Below, one piece after another: positions 15,055-23,107 of a stretch of DNA of 23,344 nucleotides. Below the pieces are notes generated by a model that was not told where the DNA came from, did no database searches, and saw nothing but the letters and a program-made list of their open reading frames with translations. This DNA comes from a virus. The stretch lies in the IMG/VR virus record IMGVR_UViG_3300001460_000218, positions 1 to 23,344 of that record; one strand, written 5' to 3'. Position 1 is the stretch's first letter. The number at the start of each line of letters is the position of its first letter. The position numbers were made by a program, and so were the translations under genes.

Positions 15055-16152
15055 ATGTTTGTAGACGGATTTGGAGAAATACTTACCGATATACTAACGG
15101 TTAACCCTGCATTAAGTAGTGTCAATACTCACTTCTTAGATGCTTCTAACTATACCTTCCAGGCTGTGGCCCTTGGGAAAGACGCAGCCGGTTACAACTT
15201 TCACGCTCATAGCCCCAACAGTATAACCCTTGAATACACGAATGGCGTAGTAGCATCTGGTGTAAGTGGTGCTACTTTCAATAATATTAATGGAGACAGT
15301 GGTCAAAATGTCATAGCTAAGAATTTTATTAATGCTGGGAATTATGTTAGCTCTTACTTAGCCAGTGCTACTCAGTTACACTTTATAGATACCTATGATT
15401 CCTTAGCTATTTACCCATCTCCCGAGCATACACGACTTGAATATGCATCAACCAGAACTACTACGGCATCCTCCTTCTCTGCTACCCTGCCTGACTTAGG
15501 TCATTACCCTAACGCCTACATGGATAGTTCGGTTAGTAGTGCTTGGAATGTTTTGGGAGCATATGCTCCACCCTCCGACGCTGGTCAAAGATTCATTCTA
15601 ATTGATAGAGGTGGAAGTCAGATAGCCAGTGGTATTCTTAGTGGAATGTATAATCACAATAAGGTTGTGGATAAGGATGGGTTTATAAAGGTTAGCCAAG
15701 CTAGTGCCCTCGCAAGGACAAATATTCTCTCTTCTCTGGTAGATGGGTGTGTGATGTTTAGCTCTGTTGCGGATGGTATAAGTCCTATATCTGGGACAGC
15801 CGCTATGGCAGTCGTTCCTCAACATGGGGATGCGGTTACCCTAGCAATGTTTGGAGGAGTAAACCATATAGGTGTCTACTGTATCGACGTTAAAGCTATG
15901 CTGGCTGCATCAATAGATCCACCATATTCTTGGAATCATCTAAACAACCTTCGTGTCGGGAATGAACTAAATAATAAGAGAATCTATAAGTTGGTCTCAA
16001 AAGCTACCTTTTGGGATAATCTTATGATTCATTCAGATGCCGGGTTTACTGGTCACGATGAGGCAGGTGAAGGTGGTCTTCAACGTGGCTATAATATGGG
16101 GTCCTTAACTAATAAAGGCCCCACTTTCGTAATAAAATTTAATTTCTTTTAA
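15055..16152 (+). CDS. Virion structural protein, probably peripheral baseplate or fibre component
   Basis: This 365-residue protein carries no family signature I can name with certainty. It is rich in Ser, Ala, Asn, Gly and aromatics, has no signal peptide or coiled coil, and reads as mainly beta. The N-terminus (residues about 28-52) has a distinctive LDASNYTFQAVALGKDAAGY segment. The region about 270-325 contains a GGVNHIGVYCIDVKAML strand-helix pair, a PPYSWNHLNN loop and a YKLVSKATFWDNL strand. The protein ends in an aromatic strand, FVIKFNFF, of the sort that closes an oligomeric beta structure. Position just after the gpI-like wedge gene is where P2 and Mu keep tail-fibre genes and T4 keeps gp8/gp9-type peripheral wedge parts. 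One base separates it from the following 211-aa gene, so the two are probably made together. Structural role is inferred from context; the exact part is unknown. Confidence 0.5.
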   Translation: MFVDGFGEILTDILTVNPALSSVNTHFLDASNYTFQAVALGKDAAGYNFHAHSPNSITLEYTNGVVASGVSGATFNNINGDSGQNVIAKNFINAGNYVSSYLASATQLHFIDTYDSLAIYPSPEHTRLEYASTRTTTASSFSATLPDLGHYPNAYMDSSVSSAWNVLGAYAPPSDAGQRFILIDRGGSQIASGILSGMYNHNKVVDKDGFIKVSQASALARTNILSSLVDGCVMFSSVADGISPISGTAAMAVVPQHGDAVTLAMFGGVNHIGVYCIDVKAMLAASIDPPYSWNHLNNLRVGNELNNKRIYKLVSKATFWDNLMIHSDAGFTGHDEAGEGGLQRGYNMGSLTNKGPTFVIKFNFF

Positions 16153-16153
16153 C

Positions 16154-16789
16154 ATGTATAAATCGTTTGTAGATAAAGTTAATATGAGAGGTCATCTCAC
16201 TATCCATAAAGTTGCAAACGGTGAGGAGGAGTTGGTCTATGATGAAGCCAACGTTATCACTTCTGGATTTGGATTCAACCTATCTCAATTATACGGGTTA
16301 GTAGGGTCCGATGACATTACCGATTATCAGATTGATAGATTTCAATTGGGACTTAGTGGCACCTCAGGCCGACAGGTAAGTTCCACCTATGAACTTGGGG
16401 AGCCTTTATCCTCAGTTCAAGAGTATGCGGGTACCGGAGACAGTAACCTACATGCATTTATTGAAAAGCAATACAAGAATGATCTTGCGACATCCCCAGA
16501 TGCGGTCTTTTGTAAGATACCCTTCTCAAAGGTTACCAGGATTGATGAGAGATCAGTAAGGTATACAATATTTATTGACGAAGATTCTTGTAACGACCTC
16601 GAAAGAGAAAAGTCGGGTGGTAGTAGTAATAATGGAGCGGCCTTAAATGAAATTGCCTTATTTACCAGGAACCCTACCGGGACTCTTGCTAATGAAATTT
16701 CTCCCATGGCCGCATACAGATACTTTAGTAATATTAGAAAAACATCAGACTTTGGGTTGGTGTTTAGATGGACAATAACTTTCGGATAA
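16154..16789 (+). CDS. Virion structural protein with C-terminal aromatic beta-strand domain
   Basis: This is a 211-residue, mostly beta protein. Residues about 5-75 form a beginning domain with a GHLTIHKV strand, VYDEANVITSGFG, and a FQLGLSG strand. Residues about 160-211 hold a Gly/Ser/Asn-rich loop (GGSSNNGAA), then LNEIALF, then SPMAAYRYF and a closing SDFGLVFRWTITFG end. The combination of a NExxLF strand, a PMxAYRxF segment and a final FxWTIxF strand recurs, as I recall, in small tail-associated proteins of environmental phages. I cannot name a characterised member. Gaps are only one base on either side, and no ribosome site is seen, so translation probably depends on the upstream gene. 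Likely roles are a fibre adaptor or an outer-baseplate subunit linking the wedge to the large appendages encoded next. Those roles are inference from position. Confidence 0.5.
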   Translation: MYKSFVDKVNMRGHLTIHKVANGEEELVYDEANVITSGFGFNLSQLYGLVGSDDITDYQIDRFQLGLSGTSGRQVSSTYELGEPLSSVQEYAGTGDSNLHAFIEKQYKNDLATSPDAVFCKIPFSKVTRIDERSVRYTIFIDEDSCNDLEREKSGGSSNNGAALNEIALFTRNPTGTLANEISPMAAYRYFSNIRKTSDFGLVFRWTITFG

Positions 16790-16790
16790 T

Positions 16791-19700
16791 ATGTTAAACC
16801 CAAGTGACGTTTATGTTCAAGGTGGATCAAGCGACCTTCTAGTTTGTTGGACTGATAAGGTCACCAAGTATGATGCCAGTTCCTTTTACAATTGGGAAAT
16901 GGATAACCTCCCTCTTCATGATTTAGATGAGAGGACTCACTTGCTTTGGGAACGGGCAGGAAACCCTACGTCCTCGATTACGGGGATGTCTTTTATAGTT
17001 TCAGGTGATCTTGAAACAGAAGGGTGTTCCCCACAGATGTTCAAGTCATTAAGCTCCTGCATGGCTGCTCTTCCTGATGTTATTAATTATCCAATTTTGA
17101 TTGAAGTTGTGAGCTTTGGTCAACTAGGTAGCTTAGAGATTCCTGCTAAAACCTTTGGCCCTAGAGGAAAGCTTGAAATTATAAATAGAAACTCTGCATT
17201 TGCTGGAGCTATTGGATTGAGCGGTGGACCAATGTCCATTCAGAATCTTGGACAAGATAACTTTGGATTAGATAACCCTTATGGGTTAGCGTCAGGAGTT
17301 TCACCGGGTGGTCTTCTTCAGAAAGAAATTGAGAACGCCAGCGTGAGTGGTCCAGCGTTAAGCTTGGACTTGCTTCAGTCTAAAACTTTTAATGGTAGTC
17401 ACTTTGTAGCCTCTGGTGGGAGACCCTGGAAGGATGCTAGGTTTGGATACGACGATAATGGAAGTTATGTCTTCACTCGTAGGGTCTATGCTGACGGTGA
17501 CAATAGGATGACAGCCGCTCTGAACAGTCAGAGGGATCCTTGGAATATAACGGGTGGCACAGACTTTAAGAATGTTAGTAGCTTCGCGTTTGAGGCTTTC
17601 GATGGTCTTGAAGCGAAAAGAACGGCTAACGATCCAACGATGGATACTTATGATGTTAGTACGTTCAACTTTCTTCTGAATGCGGAAGTTAAGTGGGGCA
17701 ATCATGTGTCTGCCAGTCCCGGTGATATCGCAGGACAGACAAAAACTCAGGGAGCAGCGGCTTTTGCATACTACAATTACTTAGATAGTATTAAGGTTCA
17801 TGATTGCAACGGCCCTATCTTTATCAGAAACTTCAACGTTGATTGTAGGAACGCATCTGATAGAGGTATCGAAATTAAGAACTCAGACGTGCTTCTTGAA
17901 AGATGCTCGGTATCCAGAGCTAATAAAGCTGGACTGTATGCACAGAATTCAAACGTTGATCTGGTTAGGGGCTTTGTAGCTTATAGAAATTATGAATTGC
18001 TTGGGTCAACAAGAACCGGAATCCCTTTTGCTGTGAAGCGAGTATCCTACGGGTCTGTGAGTTCCTATGGCGCAGGCATTTACGCTAATAATTCTACCAT
18101 CAATGTAAGTTCCACATATGCTAGAGACATCTTAGAATCAACCAACGCAAGGGGGGCATACAACGCTTACCCTCGTTACACTGGAGATGTTCCATGTCCT
18201 TCAATGGAAGCTCTTTACTGTTTGTCTCGTAATGATATTGGTATTCACGCAGTTAATTCTCAAATCATTGGAGGAAGAACCGAGCTAAACGGTAGTGGTT
18301 CAAATGCGTGGCTTGACGCTACTCAGCTTATCTCAGAGCTTAACACTGAAGCTGGCGTAAAGCTAGAGAATAGTAAGTTATCTAATAGTGGTAGACTTCT
18401 TCTCTATGGAAACTACAGAGGGTTAGACGCTGATGGTTCAAAGATCCTAACTGATGTTATTAAGTGTAAGGATAACCAAGCTGAAGCTATCTTACTTAAT
18501 AACTCTAACTTCACTTATGGGAAAGATCTTTACGCTACTGTAGCTAGGGGCACTCAGTTTACTGATACTTACAGGTTTGACCAAGTTGGTTTATTAGGTA
18601 ATGGCACTCACCTGAAAGCGGTTAACTCTGTGATAGGGTCTGTTGCAACTAGTGGTTTACCTAAGTTTTATGGTCAATTCTTTACCTCGGGTGCTTTTGG
18701 CACAGATAACGCTGGAACTACAGTCAACCTAAAAGGAATAAGCCCTTCAATAGATATTTCTAAGAATTCGGAGGCTGAACTGGTTCACTTCGTAGGCAAC
18801 AGGAGAAAAGACTTCAAAGCAGGAGTGACTGATAGGCCAGCCTACGGTAGCATAATTAAGATTGACAAGAACTCCTCGGTTGTTACTAGAAGCTCTAAAC
18901 ACTTCGCTACAATCATAGCTGGCCCGGAGGGTAGAGATGAGCATATTCTTCACGCGGGAGTTTACTGCAATGATAACTCCGTAGTTTCTTTCCAAGGACC
19001 TACGGTTATTGCATCCCTAGGTGTGGACGTTCTCGCAGACAATCACTCTCGAATGGAGTTTGTGCCTCACCGAAACAATGATGGTGAGCTTCTTGTAAGT
19101 TCATTCATGTTGGACGATCCAGAGAATCATACCGCTGTTGAGTTACACTCTACTAGAGCTTGCCTAGTTTCCAATAATCAGTCCGAGATAACGATGGAAG
19201 ACCTTGGAGATTATCAGCATTCCTACGCTAATGACCTTTCCCCTCATGGAAAGGCATTGATTGCTCTTAATAAGTTTGATTATTTAAATAATCAGGATGA
19301 GATAGCTAACGACGGATTATACAGAAACAATGTCAGTGGTGGGTATATGCAATTTTACCCGAACGCTTATATAGATGATGGTAACATTTTTGATACTGAA
19401 GGAAGAGATTTAAGTCCACCCAAGTGGGCTGATTATTTTGACAAAAAGAACTTTACATCATATGGTACCGTGGCAGCCGCAGGAAACGGAGGTGTAAGTG
19501 GTGTTTACAATTGGTATCTTAAACAACTGAGAATCGCGGGTCAGACTTTAGAGGATATCGAAGACATATCCTCTGGAGGTATGTGCGTCAGAGCGTTGAA
19601 GGGTAGCAGGGTAAACGTAACCAACGTTCACTTCCCTGCTGGTTGGGGGAACACTTCAGGGTTTGTTTATAACTTAAGTGGTAATATTCCCAAGTGTACA

Positions 19701-20474
19701 CAATTAAGAATGTGGAATATTGCTGACGATTCTGTATTGGATGCAAGTTATGTCTCAGTTAGTGGCATTCACCCTTTCGACAGTATCTACCATGGACCCT
19801 CTGGTGTTTGGGGCACTTCCTCTGCTCCTAGTTCAACACCGGACACCAGTTCATTATCTGTCCTGGATTACTATGGTAGATCTGATGGAAGGAGTGGCGA
19901 CACCCCAGGTGTTCCTTCGAATCCTTTCGGATTTGCTTCTCATCAAAACAGAGGCCCGTTTAGACTATTTTTCTCAATCGACCCTGCCGCGAACTGGCTG
20001 CAACCAAGTGCCATCAATCCCGCCGGGAAACTAGGACCAGACGATACCCAAAAGGGTGTGATCCGTCAATTATTCTCTCAGGGTTACCAACCATCATCAA
20101 CATGTATTGCTAATAATACCAATGAGTTTAACGCTAGTAGTGAATACATTTCATTACTTAGGAAAGAATATGAAAGTGCTATCGGGATTGATGGCCGACA
20201 TATTCCTATCCATGCTTCTGGATTTTACTATGCTAATGAGTTGGTATGTAACCCTCAGACAATTAAAGCTTACTTAGATGAGTCTGCCTCCAACCTTTTT
20301 GCCAATGCAAAACATAACACTGTTGGGAAGTCTAACTTCCCAACGTTAGTAAATATATACTTCCCTTATACGAATTATCCAATTGGCGGGGATTCTGCGA
20401 CCGAGGTTGGGTCTTTAGGAGGTACCAGGGGGATAGCCTCCGTTAATAACTTCGATTTGGAGAAGAATAACTAA
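16791..20474 (+). CDS. Large right-handed beta-helix tail appendage (tailspike-like)
   Basis: This is a 1227-residue protein. The N-terminus has an attachment-type motif at residues 33-53 (Tyr-Asn-Trp-Glu-x-Asp-Asn-Leu-Pro-Leu, then an acidic helix) that recurs in the next gene. Residues about 340-940 are built of turns typical of a right-handed parallel beta-helix. A recurring pattern of hydrophobic strand, then Asn-Ser, then hydrophobic strand appears about a dozen times, for example IEIKNSDVLL near 360, LYAQNSNVDL, IYANNSTINV, IHAVNSQIIG, VKLENSKLSN and LKAVNSVIGS. This resembles the stacked Asn/Ser ladders of pectate-lyase-like folds. The C-terminal ~280 residues are Pro/Ser/aromatic-rich and not beta-helix. 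Such proteins are commonly tailspikes that bind or cut surface polysaccharide; I see no clear catalytic set, so binding only is equally possible. It shares one base with the next start and contains two notable inverted repeats. Confidence 0.75.
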   Translation: MLNPSDVYVQGGSSDLLVCWTDKVTKYDASSFYNWEMDNLPLHDLDERTHLLWERAGNPTSSITGMSFIVSGDLETEGCSPQMFKSLSSCMAALPDVINYPILIEVVSFGQLGSLEIPAKTFGPRGKLEIINRNSAFAGAIGLSGGPMSIQNLGQDNFGLDNPYGLASGVSPGGLLQKEIENASVSGPALSLDLLQSKTFNGSHFVASGGRPWKDARFGYDDNGSYVFTRRVYADGDNRMTAALNSQRDPWNITGGTDFKNVSSFAFEAFDGLEAKRTANDPTMDTYDVSTFNFLLNAEVKWGNHVSASPGDIAGQTKTQGAAAFAYYNYLDSIKVHDCNGPIFIRNFNVDCRNASDRGIEIKNSDVLLERCSVSRANKAGLYAQNSNVDLVRGFVAYRNYELLGSTRTGIPFAVKRVSYGSVSSYGAGIYANNSTINVSSTYARDILESTNARGAYNAYPRYTGDVPCPSMEALYCLSRNDIGIHAVNSQIIGGRTELNGSGSNAWLDATQLISELNTEAGVKLENSKLSNSGRLLLYGNYRGLDADGSKILTDVIKCKDNQAEAILLNNSNFTYGKDLYATVARGTQFTDTYRFDQVGLLGNGTHLKAVNSVIGSVATSGLPKFYGQFFTSGAFGTDNAGTTVNLKGISPSIDISKNSEAELVHFVGNRRKDFKAGVTDRPAYGSIIKIDKNSSVVTRSSKHFATIIAGPEGRDEHILHAGVYCNDNSVVSFQGPTVIASLGVDVLADNHSRMEFVPHRNNDGELLVSSFMLDDPENHTAVELHSTRACLVSNNQSEITMEDLGDYQHSYANDLSPHGKALIALNKFDYLNNQDEIANDGLYRNNVSGGYMQFYPNAYIDDGNIFDTEGRDLSPPKWADYFDKKNFTSYGTVAAAGNGGVSGVYNWYLKQLRIAGQTLEDIEDISSGGMCVRALKGSRVNVTNVHFPAGWGNTSGFVYNLSGNIPKCTQLRMWNIADDSVLDASYVSVSGIHPFDSIYHGPSGVWGTSSAPSSTPDTSSLSVLDYYGRSDGRSGDTPGVPSNPFGFASHQNRGPFRLFFSIDPAANWLQPSAINPAGKLGPDDTQKGVIRQLFSQGYQPSSTCIANNTNEFNASSEYISLLRKEYESAIGIDGRHIPIHASGFYYANELVCNPQTIKAYLDESASNLFANAKHNTVGKSNFPTLVNIYFPYTNYPIGGDSATEVGSLGGTRGIASVNNFDLEKNN
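19277..19294. repeat. 18-bp perfect palindrome inside the beta-helix gene
   Basis: TGATTATTTAAATAATCA is its own reverse complement; two further flanking positions on each side could pair as G-U in RNA. It lies in coding sequence, so protein constraint may explain it, but it is longer than expected by chance at any one place. Confidence 0.6.
20322..20344 (+). other. Perfect 9-bp RNA hairpin with 5-base loop near the 3' end of the beta-helix gene
   Basis: GTTGGGAAG at 20322-20330 pairs exactly with CTTCCCAAC at 20336-20344 around the loop TCTAA, and a flanking U-G pair can extend it. Loop bases 20331 and 20335 could pair too. No U-run follows, so it is not a standard intrinsic terminator. It lies about 130 bases before the stop of the gene. 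Confidence 0.6.
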
Positions 20475-23107
20475 TGACTAGCGAAATAAACTATTACGAT
20501 TCTAACTACAATTATATCGCCCCTGTAAGGCATTTCAAATCTAATGATCCTTACTACTACGAGGTTGATAACATTCCAATCAAACAGTTGGAAGAGAGTA
20601 AGAACTTTCTCAAAGATCAAGTTGACGGTATACTAAGAGATAGGGCTAACTTTAAAGTTGCTATTGATAGGTCAGGATTTACGGAACTTCAACCTTTTGT
20701 AACGGGATCAGATCGTAAGGTTAGAGTTAAGGCTGGGCGTTACACAGCTAGAGTGAATGATGCCTACAGCGTCACTCCCCTACAGTTTATAACTCAAGTA
20801 ACAGGCTTTAGCAACACGACTGAGGGAGGTCAGGTCTCCGATTTAAACACCTACGATGTCCAGAAAATAAAAGGCGCAGACGTAGCCTTAGCTTTAGATA
20901 TATTTCAACAAGGTTTGGCTGGAACCGCTTTAAATATGAACGGTTTAGCGGAGCGTACATTTACCTATCCAATTCCTGATGAAGATGGTGTGGACATTGA
21001 GGGTAATCCTAAATTCTTAGGCACTACCTCTATTGAAGAGTACCTTAACCTAGCAACCGCAAGTCTTACTTTAACTCCAACTGGGTCTAAGGGTTCTCCA
21101 ACACTTCCTAATGTTATTGGAAACCTATATCCTGGAGGGCAACTAGAATCAGAAAAACTTCAATTAATAAGAGATGTTTTTAAAGCTGGTGCTCTTCCTG
21201 ATGCAACTCAGGCAGGGAGACTTGAGAGTTCCTTTATTAAAAGATGGAGAGGCGCAATTAGAACTTCCGTTGTAGATGTCTCGGGGGAGCTTTCGGTCAC
21301 GGTTCCAGACTTTGATGAGGGTGACTTTTTCTATACTGATGAGAATGGCGATAATCAGCCTCTGGCTTCTACACAGAGAATTGACTTACTGTTCATTTAC
21401 TCTAAGGCTATAGATCAAACAGAGACAACCTTAGCTAGCAGAGATCCTGGTTCGATTGGTAACAGAGTCATTAGGAAGCCAACGCTAGGAATTTTAAAAG
21501 GAGCAGGTATTGGAGTTTCAAGAAACTTTGGATCCGATACTAATGGCAACATTGACTTAACCGATTTAGAAGGCACCCCTATTATGCTTGCCCACCCTGG
21601 GGACGAGGGTGCTCCTAATACGGGCTTTGAGACTTCCTCAGCGGGTACAATTAGAGGTTCTTTCCCATCTCCTGATGACCTTATGAATTTGGCTCCTGTG
21701 TTATCGGAAAATTTACAATCCGACAGGTTACCTTTAATTGGTCAATCTATTCTTCCGGTTGCATACATTCGAGTGACCAATGCAGGAGGAACTGTAGATA
21801 TTTTAGAGGATGCTGACGTAATTGATATTCGTCCTTTCTTCAGAACTACTGAGCTAGCTTATAACGAGAGAGCGGGAATTGCTGCTGCAACTCCACAAAT
21901 TTCAATAGCGAATCCGGTTGTAACGGAATCCGCTCTTGAAAAAACCAGAAAAGAGGTTTTTGGAACTCTTTTCAACAAAATTAATGACCTAGACATTCCA
22001 CAGGCATCCCCTTCTAGAATTGTTGGAATGGGGACTGTTTTGGGGGGCATGAGGTATGGTCCTGAAGGAGCTTTGTTTAGGCAGGCAACAGCCCCTGGGC
22101 AAAAGACATGGAATCAATTGGCTGATGAGGCCGAAGCATTCTTTAATTATTTACCTGGATCGATCACGTTTAACCCAGCTTGGGATATTGCTCCCTGGGC
22201 TTTAACTAAAACACCAGACCCAGGAAGACGTGGTGCTGACCATATTCATGTCTGCTGGCCTATGGCTACTCAGTCTGATAATAGTCTTCAATACTCTACG
22301 CCTCCTTTCAATCGTTCGGTGGGGATGGGTACCTATGAGACTATAGATAGCGTGCGAGGAGCCGTTTCTGAAGGCGTAAATTTTGCTGGTCTTAACTCCT
22401 TTGGAATAAAACAATCTACTGAGGATGAGGTTGTTGGAATTGCAAACGGTCCAGGTAAGCATTTAAGACAAAACGTTGTGATTCATTATTGCAGAAAAGT
22501 TATAAAGATAAACCGAAATGAAGTACCGTGGATGACGGACTACACCGTAAATGCCAATCTTTTAAACTGTATACCTCTATCATCCAGGGCTGATTCAGGA
22601 TCTAAAAGGCAAGGCCACTCTGCTGGGGCTTCTAACATTTGGGTTAATAAATGTCAAGATTATTTTGTTATTAATGTTGCCTGGGTCGCAGACGATTTTA
22701 ACGATCAAGCTAATCCTCAAGACTACTCCAGAAAGAATGCAATAGGCATCCCATGGGCAAAGCGTAACAAATTAGAAGAGTTAGCTGCTTTCGCGTTACC
22801 ACAAATTCCAATAGATTCGTTTACCACTAATGACAATTTTAAAGAGTATAATTCACAAACTCGGAATATGCCTGGGCAAATCGCGGGTACAGGTCAAGAA
22901 GTTTTGTCTGTCGTTAACTCAGATTTAACTAATGGAACGGGAATGAATAATCTACGTACTGAGGCATCCTACTTTACGCCTGTCACTCCTATTTTATATC
23001 CAAGTGTTTCTTATGAAATTATTGGACATAGCAACGGAATGACCAGTAGAAGCCCGAGAGGAAACGCCTTAACCCTTGGAGCAACCCCTACTATAGAGCT
23101 TATTTAA
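20474..23107 (+). CDS. Large virion structural protein sharing an attachment motif with the beta-helix protein
   Basis: This is an 877-residue protein. Residues 28-52 repeat the motif of the upstream appendage: Tyr-Tyr-Glu-Val-Asp-Asn-Ile-Pro-Ile, then a LEES acidic helix. The rest is mixed beta/loop with few charged helices. Residues about 445-480 hold a distinctive IDIRPFFRTTELAYNERAG segment followed by an Ala-rich stretch, and residues about 490-515 look helical (ALEKTRKEVFGTLFNKI). A predominantly beta, Asn/Gly/Pro-rich region follows to the end, including WVADDFNDQ near 735. No enzyme signature, signal peptide or transmembrane helix is seen. Position among appendage genes and the shared N-terminal motif suggest a second protein docking to the same baseplate site. 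A GGAG at 20459-20462 precedes the ATG, which overlaps the upstream TAA by one base. Its own stop overlaps the next start by one base. Family name unknown. Confidence 0.6.
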   Translation: MTSEINYYDSNYNYIAPVRHFKSNDPYYYEVDNIPIKQLEESKNFLKDQVDGILRDRANFKVAIDRSGFTELQPFVTGSDRKVRVKAGRYTARVNDAYSVTPLQFITQVTGFSNTTEGGQVSDLNTYDVQKIKGADVALALDIFQQGLAGTALNMNGLAERTFTYPIPDEDGVDIEGNPKFLGTTSIEEYLNLATASLTLTPTGSKGSPTLPNVIGNLYPGGQLESEKLQLIRDVFKAGALPDATQAGRLESSFIKRWRGAIRTSVVDVSGELSVTVPDFDEGDFFYTDENGDNQPLASTQRIDLLFIYSKAIDQTETTLASRDPGSIGNRVIRKPTLGILKGAGIGVSRNFGSDTNGNIDLTDLEGTPIMLAHPGDEGAPNTGFETSSAGTIRGSFPSPDDLMNLAPVLSENLQSDRLPLIGQSILPVAYIRVTNAGGTVDILEDADVIDIRPFFRTTELAYNERAGIAAATPQISIANPVVTESALEKTRKEVFGTLFNKINDLDIPQASPSRIVGMGTVLGGMRYGPEGALFRQATAPGQKTWNQLADEAEAFFNYLPGSITFNPAWDIAPWALTKTPDPGRRGADHIHVCWPMATQSDNSLQYSTPPFNRSVGMGTYETIDSVRGAVSEGVNFAGLNSFGIKQSTEDEVVGIANGPGKHLRQNVVIHYCRKVIKINRNEVPWMTDYTVNANLLNCIPLSSRADSGSKRQGHSAGASNIWVNKCQDYFVINVAWVADDFNDQANPQDYSRKNAIGIPWAKRNKLEELAAFALPQIPIDSFTTNDNFKEYNSQTRNMPGQIAGTGQEVLSVVNSDLTNGTGMNNLRTEASYFTPVTPILYPSVSYEIIGHSNGMTSRSPRGNALTLGATPTIELI

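Noticed and set aside
16417-16830. Open antisense frame of 137 codons
   Set aside because: It lies opposite the 211-residue structural gene, has no visible ribosome site or neighbours on that strand, and its composition is that of a reverse-complement shadow.
17180-17187. Exact TATAAATA, the T4-type late promoter core
   Set aside because: It lies inside the beta-helix gene, about 390 bases after its start and far from any other gene start. An eight-base AT-rich match is likely by chance.
19720-20034. Embedded + strand frame of 104 codons in the beta-helix gene
   Set aside because: It is out of frame within a well-supported longer gene, with no ribosome site or recognisable product.
16791-23107. 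Diversity-generating retroelement variable region in the appendage genes
   Set aside because: No reverse transcriptase, template repeat or matching near-repeat is visible in the window, and no C-type-lectin-like end with clustered AAC/AAT codons stands out.
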